DNA of 7,265 nt from JAVVRI01 sp036654795. GTDB taxonomy: Bacteria; Bacteroidota; Bacteroidia; Bacteroidales; Tannerellaceae. The notes under the pieces were generated by a model that was not told where the DNA came from, searched no databases, and saw only the letters and a list, made by a program, of their open reading frames with translations. The translations under genes were made by a program, and so were the position numbers. Positions 1-6,573 of this stretch are shown piece by piece. The DNA lies in contig JAVVRI010000143.1 of NCBI GenBank assembly GCA_036654795.1, forward strand, positions 1 to 7,265. Direction: 5' to 3'. The stretch's first letter is position 1, and every line of letters starts with the position of its first letter.

Positions 1-63
1 GGGCACGAAAGCGATAAGCATCGGCATGCGGGATTTGCTACCGGAGGGTACTATCTTCTTCAT
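1..63 (-). CDS. Start of the next operon gene, truncated by the window edge
   Basis: An ATG at 63-61 opens a frame that remains open to position 1: 21 codons beginning MKKIVPSGSK and passing into MPMLIAFVP. Two lysines near the start followed by a hydrophobic stretch resemble the beginning of an export signal, which would suit an exported or lipid-anchored product. The ATG follows an A-rich leader (AGAAAAACAGAATAGA), as is usual in Bacteroidetes. It lies 85 nt after the susD stop on the same strand. In this position PULs commonly encode a further surface glycan-binding lipoprotein, a hydrolase, a sulfatase or a peptidase. The visible part is too short to choose, and the start is tentative. 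Confidence 0.5.
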   Translation of the reverse strand, partial: MKKIVPSGSKSRMPMLIAFVP

Positions 64-102
64 TCTATTCTGTTTTTCTACTAAATACTCGAAGGAAAGC
101 AA

Positions 103-132
103 TCCCCCTCCAGAAACATTTCTAGAGAGGGA
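103..132 (-). terminator. G-U-containing hairpin after susD, terminator or intra-operon attenuator
   Basis: Just after the susD stop, minus-strand RNA can fold into a stem of about 13 bp (arms 132-120 and 115-103) closed by an AUGU loop. Eleven pairs are Watson-Crick and two are G-U, with a run of C-G pairs at the base. The two G-U positions become A-C mismatches in plus-strand RNA, so the stem favours a minus-strand transcript. The following stretch, ATTGCTTTCCTTC, is pyrimidine-rich but lacks a solid U-run. It is more likely a leaky terminator or an mRNA-stabilising 3' end than a complete stop, since another gene starts 40 nt later on the same strand. Confidence 0.55.
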
Positions 133-148
133 GCTGCTACTTATCCGT

Positions 149-1939
149 TCACTTCCATCCGGATTGCTGCTTCAAATTATTATTCAGTGCCAATTGATTA
201 AGAGGCAAGGGATACAAATAATACTTATCGAGCCAACCGAGTGGCTTCTCAAAAAAATAAACATATCCCTCGTTAGCAGATGGGCCGTCCGTAACCTTCA
301 CTTTAAAAGCAGAAGCATTAGTCAAATACACGCCACGAGGTTGCTGGTTGACATATTCGCCCTTTTTCCAGCGACGCAAATCGTCGAAACGGAAGCCTTC
401 GCCCATAAGCTCCACACGGCGTTCACGACGAATTTCCCACAACAGCGCGGGCACCGTTTGGTCACGCGCTGGGTCAAACTCGTCGGTAATCTCAGCTACT
501 TTCATGGCAGCAATATTTGCACGCATCCGAAGTTTGTTGAGAGTGGCATCAGCTGCTGCCTGATCAAAACGTTCCAATTCATACAGTGCTTCGGCATAAT
601 TAAGCATCACTTCTCCTACGCGAAACAAGGGTGCATCGGTGGTACAAACTCCGATAGCCGAACTAGCATTCGTATGCGTATTATAATACTTCCACACCCA
701 GAACCCCATCTGGCTGGCATTCCATCCCTGTCCCCAGTTCTTGTTCTTAAAGTGAGGTTGACCTTTGGCAACCTGCCCCTTGAAATTAGAGGTAGGAAGG
801 TTATGATAAATAGAGGCTGAAATAGCATTCATCAAATCGATGTACTCCCTATCAGCTGGCTTATCGGTATATTTCCAAGTCGTTTTAGTAGGATTGACCA
901 CCATATAGGGCGGACAAACAGTGTGATAAAGCCGATAGTCGCGATCACGGAACTGCGCAAAAACATCTTTGTCGCCTCCATACCGGCTGGTAGTGTTACC
1001 CACCGGTTTGCCGTCTCTACAGAGGTAACTATCCACAGCATCCTTGGTAGCCTCAATGTTCGATTCACCGGTACGCACCATGCGTGTCAGTCCATGACAA
1101 AGCTGACTGGTGGCATACGCTTTGAAAAGAATAATGCCTGCCATTCCATCCAAATTTTCAGAATTGAACACTTCTTCATACTTTCCATGCACATCGGGAT
1201 AGACTTTTAGCACCTTGGCAGAAGCACGTGCACACTCTTCTAGGTACTTATCGGCGTCTTTCAATCCATGATATTTCCTCCAAGTGCCTTCAAACAAGGC
1301 GAAGCGAGAAATTAAGGCTTGCACCACAGCCGTATTAATGGTATTACTACCATCACCGGAAGCATTAATATTTTCTTCGGCAAACTTCAGATTTGCCAGA
1401 ATATTATCTGCTACCAAATCACGGCTATCTCGTGGAGCATACAGTTCGGGGCTGTTATCTTTCAGCACATGCTCCACCCACGGAATATCGCCATAAAGCG
1501 AAAGCATGTCAAAGTACTTATACGAACGGAAAAAGTAGCCCACACTACGCCAATGCTTCTTTTCCTTGTCGCTCATCGTCGATTGATCTATGTTATCGAG
1601 CATTATATTCACCCGGCGGATATAATCATAATCCCAGCTGGAAGCCGATGCAGGTATCTTTGCTTTTTGATAGGCCCACTGGCTTTCGTTGCCATTGACA
1701 TGCTTAATCATGTTGTCTGCCTCAAAATCTCCGCGAAAGATTTCATCTGTTTGCCCCGTTTGATAAGCATAACCAAAAAAGATGTTATACAGTCCCCAAG
1801 AATAGGCTTTAAAGTTGTCATACGACTTAAAGGTCGTTGCTTCCGTTTGCTGGTCTTTTGGATAAACTTCCAGAAAATCATTGTTCAGGCAAGAAGCCAT
1901 AAGCATGCAAATCATTGCGCTTGCTATCTGTTTTTTCAT
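149..1939 (-). CDS. SusD/RagB-family surface glycan-binding lipoprotein
   Basis: This 596-residue lipoprotein is the expected lid over the SusC barrel; it binds the ligand at the cell surface and hands it to the channel. The signal peptide ends in a lipobox, LMASC, with the acylated cysteine at 17, followed by LNNDFLEVYP, a usual SusD opening. Family motifs occur in the expected order: FFRSYKYFDMLSLYGDIPWV (136-155), the helical repeat part with LFRVGEVMLNYAEALYELER (438-457), IRRERRVELMGEGFRFDDLR (503-522), and the C-terminal YLYPLPLNQLALNNNLKQQS (574-593) ending in GWK. Residues 401-420 are rich in Trp and Tyr. The length is slightly above the common 500-580. The gene follows susC by 32 nt and is almost surely translated from the same mRNA. 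The ligand cannot be deduced; no enzyme gene is visible beside it. Confidence 0.97.
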   Translation of the reverse strand: MKKQIASAMICMLMASCLNNDFLEVYPKDQQTEATTFKSYDNFKAYSWGLYNIFFGYAYQTGQTDEIFRGDFEADNMIKHVNGNESQWAYQKAKIPASASSWDYDYIRRVNIMLDNIDQSTMSDKEKKHWRSVGYFFRSYKYFDMLSLYGDIPWVEHVLKDNSPELYAPRDSRDLVADNILANLKFAEENINASGDGSNTINTAVVQALISRFALFEGTWRKYHGLKDADKYLEECARASAKVLKVYPDVHGKYEEVFNSENLDGMAGIILFKAYATSQLCHGLTRMVRTGESNIEATKDAVDSYLCRDGKPVGNTTSRYGGDKDVFAQFRDRDYRLYHTVCPPYMVVNPTKTTWKYTDKPADREYIDLMNAISASIYHNLPTSNFKGQVAKGQPHFKNKNWGQGWNASQMGFWVWKYYNTHTNASSAIGVCTTDAPLFRVGEVMLNYAEALYELERFDQAAADATLNKLRMRANIAAMKVAEITDEFDPARDQTVPALLWEIRRERRVELMGEGFRFDDLRRWKKGEYVNQQPRGVYLTNASAFKVKVTDGPSANEGYVYFFEKPLGWLDKYYLYPLPLNQLALNNNLKQQSGWK

Positions 1940-1950
1940 ATTACACAGTC

Positions 1951-1960
1951 TTTTTTTTTT
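1951..1960 (-). promoter_or_regulatory. A10 tract in the susD translation-initiation region
   Basis: The 32-nt gap between the susC stop and the susD start holds an unbroken run of ten A residues on the coding strand, at about -12 to -21 from the susD ATG. No Shine-Dalgarno sequence is present. A-rich leaders around this position are known to favour initiation in Bacteroidetes, so this run probably takes the place of a Shine-Dalgarno site. Homopolymers of this length can also slip during replication, which here would change spacing but not any reading frame. Confidence 0.5.
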
Positions 1961-1971
1961 GAGTAAAACAA

Positions 1972-4900
1972 TTAGAATGAAAGATTCATACCGAACGAGT
2001 ACTGCCGCATATAAGGATAAGTAAATCCCCGCTGCCCCAAATCATTCGTCACACTGCGTTCCGGATCAAGTCCCTTGGGTAAATGATCGAATGTAAAAAG
2101 ATTCTCACCGCTAAAAAATATCGAGAGTCCACTTGCCCCCACTTTATTCATCCATTTGGAAGGGAAGTTATACGACAAGGTAATATTGCGTATGCTCAGA
2201 TAAGAGCCATCTTGCAGAAAACGAGTTTGCGTTCGTTGGTTAGCACCGGTGTTTCCTTCCGATTTTTCATACAAGCGAGGAAAGTAGCTGTCCGTACGAT
2301 CGGGCGTCCAGTAATTAAGTTGCGAATCGTAAACCGTTGTCCACGCATCGTAATGCGGATAAAACAGTTCGTTCATCACCCAGAGATCACGCTTGCCCAC
2401 TCCCTGAAGTAAAAAAGAAAAAGCTACACCCTTCCAGCTAGCACCTCCACGAATACCGTACTGATACCGACGGGTATTGTTTCCAATAACGCGTGTATCA
2501 CCCGAATCGCCCAGCGTATTTTTTCCGTTATTAATGATGCCGTTATTGTCGAAATCCAGATAAAGAATATCTCCCGGTTTCGGATTATATCCTTCCACCT
2601 TAGCTATTCCTTCTTTTAGTTTGCCAGCAGCGTCAAAATCATCGGTCGTATAAAGACGATCGGTGGTATAGCCCCATATTTCACCCAACATCATGTCTTT
2701 ACGATAAATCAGCTTGTTGTTTTTATCTCTTCCCAACAGCCCTACTTCGTTGTCATACTTCGTAATCTTAGCCTGCGAGTCGTATAAGTTGAAACCAACA
2801 TTATATTTCACCTGTCCAATGCGATCAGTCCAGTCCACAGACACTTCCCATCCTCTAGAGCGCAAGTCGGCGGTATTCTGCAAGGGAGCTTTTGCACCCA
2901 GCACAGCCGGCAGCTCCATGCCAGGAGCCAACATGCCCTTGGTGTTTCGTTGGTACCAATCGAATATCAGACTTAACCGATTGCTGAACAGCCCCAAGTC
3001 AAGACCAAAATCGAGTGTGCTCACTTTCTCCCACGTAAAGCTATTGCTAACCAAATCAGCAGGTCTCAACGTCGTCACCTTCAAGCCGTCTACCAACCAA
3101 AAAGCTTGTGTAGCGTCCATGCCAGGGATATAAGCATAGGGCGTAATGCTCTGATTGCCGATGTTTCCCCATGAACCACGTAATTTCAAATTAGAGAGAA
3201 AATCAAATTGCTTCATAAACGTTTCTTCACTTAACCGCCATCCAGCAGAAACTGAAGGAAAGAAACCGAAGCGACTGTTTTTTGGAAATTTCGAAGAGCC
3301 GTCATAACGTCCGTTTGTTTCAATCAGGTATTTACCGGCATACGAATAATTCAGCCGATAGAACAGACCACGAACAGTAAATTCCCGAAACTCGTCTTTC
3401 GCAAAATAATCGCCTGTGGCTTGTGAAATAGAAGGCAAATCTTCATTAATCATATCGGTACGCGACATTTCAGCATAGCGATAATCATTGCTTTCCTGAT
3501 TGAAACCACCCATCACACTGGCATCATGTTTTCCCCAAGTATTCGTATAATTGCCATATAAGTTCAACGCCTTGTAATTGGTAGTTCCTTCGGTGTATTG
3601 ATACTTGGAATTAGATACCGATTGCTCTTTACGGAAATTGGCTCCATGCGCATAATTGAATTTCTTCTCAAAACTGGTTGTGCCATTCGTCTTCCTGTTG
3701 AAAGTATATTCTCCTATCAATTTCACGTGCTTCATAGGCGTAATCGTTACTTTACCAAAAACGCGGATATCGTTTCGCTCTGAAACGGTAGGATAAGAAA
3801 GGTTAATCAAATTACGCGGTGTGTTGATGGGCAACTCTTCACCGTCAAGTTCCATTGTGCCTAATGGGAAATAAGATGGAAAAGCGACTGCTGCTCCCCA
3901 AATGCCATAGCCACCGCTAGTAGAAGGCATAGACGAGTTTGAATTTGCATACTTCACATCTAATTCTGGCGTAATCCACGAATAAACATCCGAACGGATA
4001 TAGGAAGATACATTATAGCGCTTGTAAGAGTCTTTGCCCGATGTTAAAACACCATCTTGATTCACCGAACCAAAAGACATACGATAAGAAATAGCCTTTG
4101 TTCCTCCGCCCACCGAAAGATTGTGCGTCTGCTGAAAGCCTGTTTCCATCATGTCGGCAAAGAGATCAGTTTCCGCCAAATTATAACGAAGTCCTTTAGA
4201 CGTTGCATATCCTTCTGGATAAGCAGATGAATTAGTTTCATATTCTTTCAGAAAGCCCAACCAAGTGTCTACATCTTGTCCGGTGTGATAGGCAATGATA
4301 CCCATATCTTTGTATGCCTGAACAGTTTGTAGCGGTGTTGCCTTTTTAGGCATATTACCAGGCTTGCTAAAAGAAAAGTTGTTTGAATAATTAATAGTCA
4401 GTTTCGTAGCATCTCCTCCCTTTTTAGTCGTCACCAGGATGACACCAAAAGCAGCTCGTGCACCGTAGATGGCGGCCGAAGAGGCGTCTTTCAATACCGA
4501 CACGGATTCAATGTCGTTAGGGTCGAGCATATTAATATCCATCTCCACATTATCCACTAGCACCAGAGGCTTGCCTCCATTAAGGCTGTTCTCGCCACGG
4601 ATATTAAAGTTCATTTCGCCACCGGGACGTCCTGATGATCCTGTCACTTGCAGACCAGGCATTGCTCCTTGCAAAGCATTACTCACTGATACCACGGGAC
4701 GATTGCCCAACAGTTCATCCATTTTTACGCTGCTCACTGCACCTGTCAAATTTGCTTTTTTCTGCACACCGTAGCCCACTACCACCACTTCATCTATAAG
4801 TTCTGAATCTTCTTTCAGCACGATAGTAAGTAGCTGTTGGTCCTTTACCACCAGCTCTTGGGTGGCATAACCGATAAAGGAAACCGAAATCCGACTATTA

Positions 4901-5376
4901 ACGGGTAGTGAAAGCGAAAAGTCACCGTCCAAATTGGTGATGCAACCTCCTTGCGCACCAACTACTGCTACATTTGCACCAATAACCGATTCTCCAGTGG
5001 AATCAATCACTTTTCCTTTTACTGTCAGCAAAGAGCCGGACGCAGTTTTAGGTGTGGTTGCACGGAAAACAACTATCCGCTTTCCGGTTACCTCGTAATG
5101 GATGCCTGCATCACCAAACAGTTGTTCAAGCACACGTTCTATATTGCTATTCGTTACTTCAACAGAGACACGTCTGTTTAAGTCAATGTCATTATTGCGA
5201 ATTAAGAAGGAGTAATTGCATTGCTTTTTAATTATTTCAAAAGCTTCTTTGAGCGTCTTACTCTCTATTTTTACAGTCACTGACTTTGGTTGCGTCTGAG
5301 CCATTACCGGCAAAGGCAAAAAAACGCCCACTAGCAGTAAAAGTATTACCAAGTGTTTTACTATTTTTATCATCAT
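1972..5376 (-). CDS. SusC/RagA-family TonB-dependent transporter with N-terminal STN signalling domain
   Basis: This 1134-residue outer-membrane channel imports glycan fragments captured by the SusD protein, powered by TonB-ExbBD. A signal peptide covers 1-26 (hydrophobic LVILLLLVGVFL, cleavage after VMA). The STN domain is at about 32-105, with TLKEAFEIIKKQCNYSFLIR at 41-60; it marks transporters that signal to FecR proteins. A carboxypeptidase-regulatory-like extension lies at 117-188 (VKGKVIDSTGESVIGANVAV). The TonB-box region EVVVVGYG is at 196-203. The plug is at about 208-318, with the SusC signature FNIRGENSLNGGKPLVLVD (257-275) and LKDASSAAIYGARAAFGVIL (295-314). The rest is a 22-strand barrel type ending in aromatic F1134. 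The length is normal for an STN-bearing member and no frameshift is seen. Two ATGs stand in tandem (5376 and 5373); either would leave the signal peptide intact. The family is certain; the substrate is unknown. Confidence 0.98.
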   Translation of the reverse strand: MMIKIVKHLVILLLLVGVFLPLPVMAQTQPKSVTVKIESKTLKEAFEIIKKQCNYSFLIRNNDIDLNRRVSVEVTNSNIERVLEQLFGDAGIHYEVTGKRIVVFRATTPKTASGSLLTVKGKVIDSTGESVIGANVAVVGAQGGCITNLDGDFSLSLPVNSRISVSFIGYATQELVVKDQQLLTIVLKEDSELIDEVVVVGYGVQKKANLTGAVSSVKMDELLGNRPVVSVSNALQGAMPGLQVTGSSGRPGGEMNFNIRGENSLNGGKPLVLVDNVEMDINMLDPNDIESVSVLKDASSAAIYGARAAFGVILVTTKKGGDATKLTINYSNNFSFSKPGNMPKKATPLQTVQAYKDMGIIAYHTGQDVDTWLGFLKEYETNSSAYPEGYATSKGLRYNLAETDLFADMMETGFQQTHNLSVGGGTKAISYRMSFGSVNQDGVLTSGKDSYKRYNVSSYIRSDVYSWITPELDVKYANSNSSMPSTSGGYGIWGAAVAFPSYFPLGTMELDGEELPINTPRNLINLSYPTVSERNDIRVFGKVTITPMKHVKLIGEYTFNRKTNGTTSFEKKFNYAHGANFRKEQSVSNSKYQYTEGTTNYKALNLYGNYTNTWGKHDASVMGGFNQESNDYRYAEMSRTDMINEDLPSISQATGDYFAKDEFREFTVRGLFYRLNYSYAGKYLIETNGRYDGSSKFPKNSRFGFFPSVSAGWRLSEETFMKQFDFLSNLKLRGSWGNIGNQSITPYAYIPGMDATQAFWLVDGLKVTTLRPADLVSNSFTWEKVSTLDFGLDLGLFSNRLSLIFDWYQRNTKGMLAPGMELPAVLGAKAPLQNTADLRSRGWEVSVDWTDRIGQVKYNVGFNLYDSQAKITKYDNEVGLLGRDKNNKLIYRKDMMLGEIWGYTTDRLYTTDDFDAAGKLKEGIAKVEGYNPKPGDILYLDFDNNGIINNGKNTLGDSGDTRVIGNNTRRYQYGIRGGASWKGVAFSFLLQGVGKRDLWVMNELFYPHYDAWTTVYDSQLNYWTPDRTDSYFPRLYEKSEGNTGANQRTQTRFLQDGSYLSIRNITLSYNFPSKWMNKVGASGLSIFFSGENLFTFDHLPKGLDPERSVTNDLGQRGFTYPYMRQYSFGMNLSF

Positions 5377-5394
5377 TTTATTATTAAGGTTAAC

Positions 5395-5407
5395 TAATTC
5401 TGAATTA
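5395..5407. promoter_or_regulatory. 13-bp palindrome TAATTC-N-GAATTA upstream of susC
   Basis: TAATTCTGAATTA (plus strand) is two 6-bp arms around a single central base, 18 bp upstream of the susC start codon. A one-base centre cannot form a stable RNA loop, so if functional it would more likely act as a DNA operator. Its A/T-rich content makes a chance origin quite possible. Confidence 0.3.
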
Positions 5408-5419
5408 CCGCTGTGAATC

Positions 5420-5437
5420 GCCCATATATCTATGGGC
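5420..5437 (-). promoter_or_regulatory. Perfect 7-bp hairpin in the fecR-susC leader
   Basis: On the minus strand the sequence GCCCATAGATATATGGGC forms a perfect 7-bp stem (GCCCATA/TATGGGC) with a GATA loop; a T-G wobble could add one pair. It lies 43 nt before the susC ATG. No U-run follows on the minus strand (GATTCACAGC), so it is not a standard terminator for fecR. On the plus strand it is followed by a T-rich but interrupted stretch. It may be an mRNA stem affecting stability or attenuation between the regulator genes and susC, a protein-binding dyad, or the weak end of an antisense RNA. Confidence 0.5.
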
Positions 5438-5485
5438 AGATTTCAGTTCATTTTGTTTTGTACTTTCTGTTTTCGTTTTTCCCTT

Positions 5486-6520
5486 TCATTTATTATCAAT
5501 GAAGATACTATCTCCTTTTATAGTTCTCGTATAGCGACCCTCCACATCTATTTCATTGAGGATGTCTTTAATGGGACGTCTACCATCAAAGCTGCCCGAA
5601 AAGATTTCGCGTTTTAGCCGTTCACTTCTTATTTTTATTTTTACTCCAAATTCTCGTTCTAATTGCTTGGCAATGTCAACAAAAGATTGATTATCAAAAG
5701 CCAATATTTTCTTTGTCCACTCAGTTGCTTTACTATCTAAACGAGTTTTGCTCGCACTTCGGGTAGAACGATCGTATATCACTTCTTCATTAGGAGCAAG
5801 CGCTATGCAAGTACCGTTTCCATCTAGGGTCAAATTCACCTTGCCTTCCATCAAACTCACCGTAACATATCGTTCGTTATCATAGGCACAGACATTAAAC
5901 ATGGTTCCCACCACTTGCACTTGCACGCCATTCGTATGTACATAAAAAGGAATCTTGGCGTTTTTTGCTACTTTAAAATAGCCTTCTCCGCTGAGCGACA
6001 CCTGCCGCTCGCGAATACCAAACCCGCGCGAATAACGTAATACTGAGCCTGCGTTGAGTGTGACGTCCGTACCGTCTGGCAATATAATATTCGTTCGTGA
6101 ACCAGCAGGAACTTTTATTTCATAAGAAGCTTGTTGATCAGTATAAATTGCCGTCAAATGGTCGGTATAAAGATACCAACCAAGATTAAAGGAAAGAAGT
6201 AGCAGCACAGCCGCTGCTATTTTCATCCAGACAGGCAATCGCTTACGAGGGTTCATTGGAGTAGAAGGTTGCATTCGTTTCTTTAGTTGCTCCAAATTAG
6301 CTTCTGCTTCATCTGCAAAAGCCGGAACGGAGGCAATAGCCCGCACAGCAGACATTTGTTGAAAAAGCGCAGCTCCTTCCGCATTGGATGCTAAGAAAGA
6401 AAGCAAAAGATTCTTTTCCAGAAGACTGCAATCGCCCGCCAAATAATTACTTATTTGTAGTTTGAGATCGTTGGTAACAAACGTTTCTCCTTGAGGTTTT
6501 TCTTTTTCCATTTTTGACAT
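5486..6520 (-). CDS. FecR-family transmembrane anti-sigma factor
   Basis: This 344-residue inner-membrane regulator holds the preceding sigma factor and relays a signal from the SusC transporter. The cytoplasmic part (about 1-98) has the short helical segment ISNYLAGDCSLLEKNLLLSF (23-42) typical of FecR sigma-binding domains. It lacks the tryptophan often present there. One membrane helix spans about 99-118 (MKIAAAVLLLLSFNLGWYLY). The periplasmic FecR domain runs about 133-232, with VPAGSRTNIILPDGTDVTLN (137-156), LSGEGYFKV (176-184) and VVGTMFNV (203-210). A C-terminal STN-like domain (DUF4974 type) lies at about 273-342 and is the expected contact with the STN domain of SusC. An in-frame TAG (6526-6524) limits the start to Met1 (6520) or Met4 (6511). 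No Shine-Dalgarno sequence is visible at either. The gene lies between the sigma gene and susC, the usual order for Bacteroidetes surface-signalling loci, and is probably co-transcribed with the sigma gene. Confidence 0.95.
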   Translation of the reverse strand: MSKMEKEKPQGETFVTNDLKLQISNYLAGDCSLLEKNLLLSFLASNAEGAALFQQMSAVRAIASVPAFADEAEANLEQLKKRMQPSTPMNPRKRLPVWMKIAAAVLLLLSFNLGWYLYTDHLTAIYTDQQASYEIKVPAGSRTNIILPDGTDVTLNAGSVLRYSRGFGIRERQVSLSGEGYFKVAKNAKIPFYVHTNGVQVQVVGTMFNVCAYDNERYVTVSLMEGKVNLTLDGNGTCIALAPNEEVIYDRSTRSASKTRLDSKATEWTKKILAFDNQSFVDIAKQLEREFGVKIKIRSERLKREIFSGSFDGRRPIKDILNEIDVEGRYTRTIKGDSIFIDNK

Positions 6521-6573
6521 ATACTAACTAATACGCAAACAGAAAAGAAAACGTTTAAAGAGAAGGCAACTTT

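Noticed and set aside
26..820. 264-codon open frame on the plus strand
   Set aside because: It lies antisense to susD and the next gene's start, has no family-like motifs or signal, and the opposite frame is an unmistakable SusD protein.
1319..1966. 215-codon open frame on the plus strand
   Set aside because: Antisense to the 5' half of susD; the composition looks like a shadow of the real frame, with no recognisable domain or leader.
5420..5437. The leader hairpin as a rho-independent terminator of fecR
   Set aside because: No U-run follows on the minus strand; the next bases are GATTCACAGC.
6521..6573. A separate promoter for fecR in the gap after the sigma gene
   Set aside because: There is a TTTG but no TAnnTTTG element at the right distance; co-transcription with the sigma gene is simpler.
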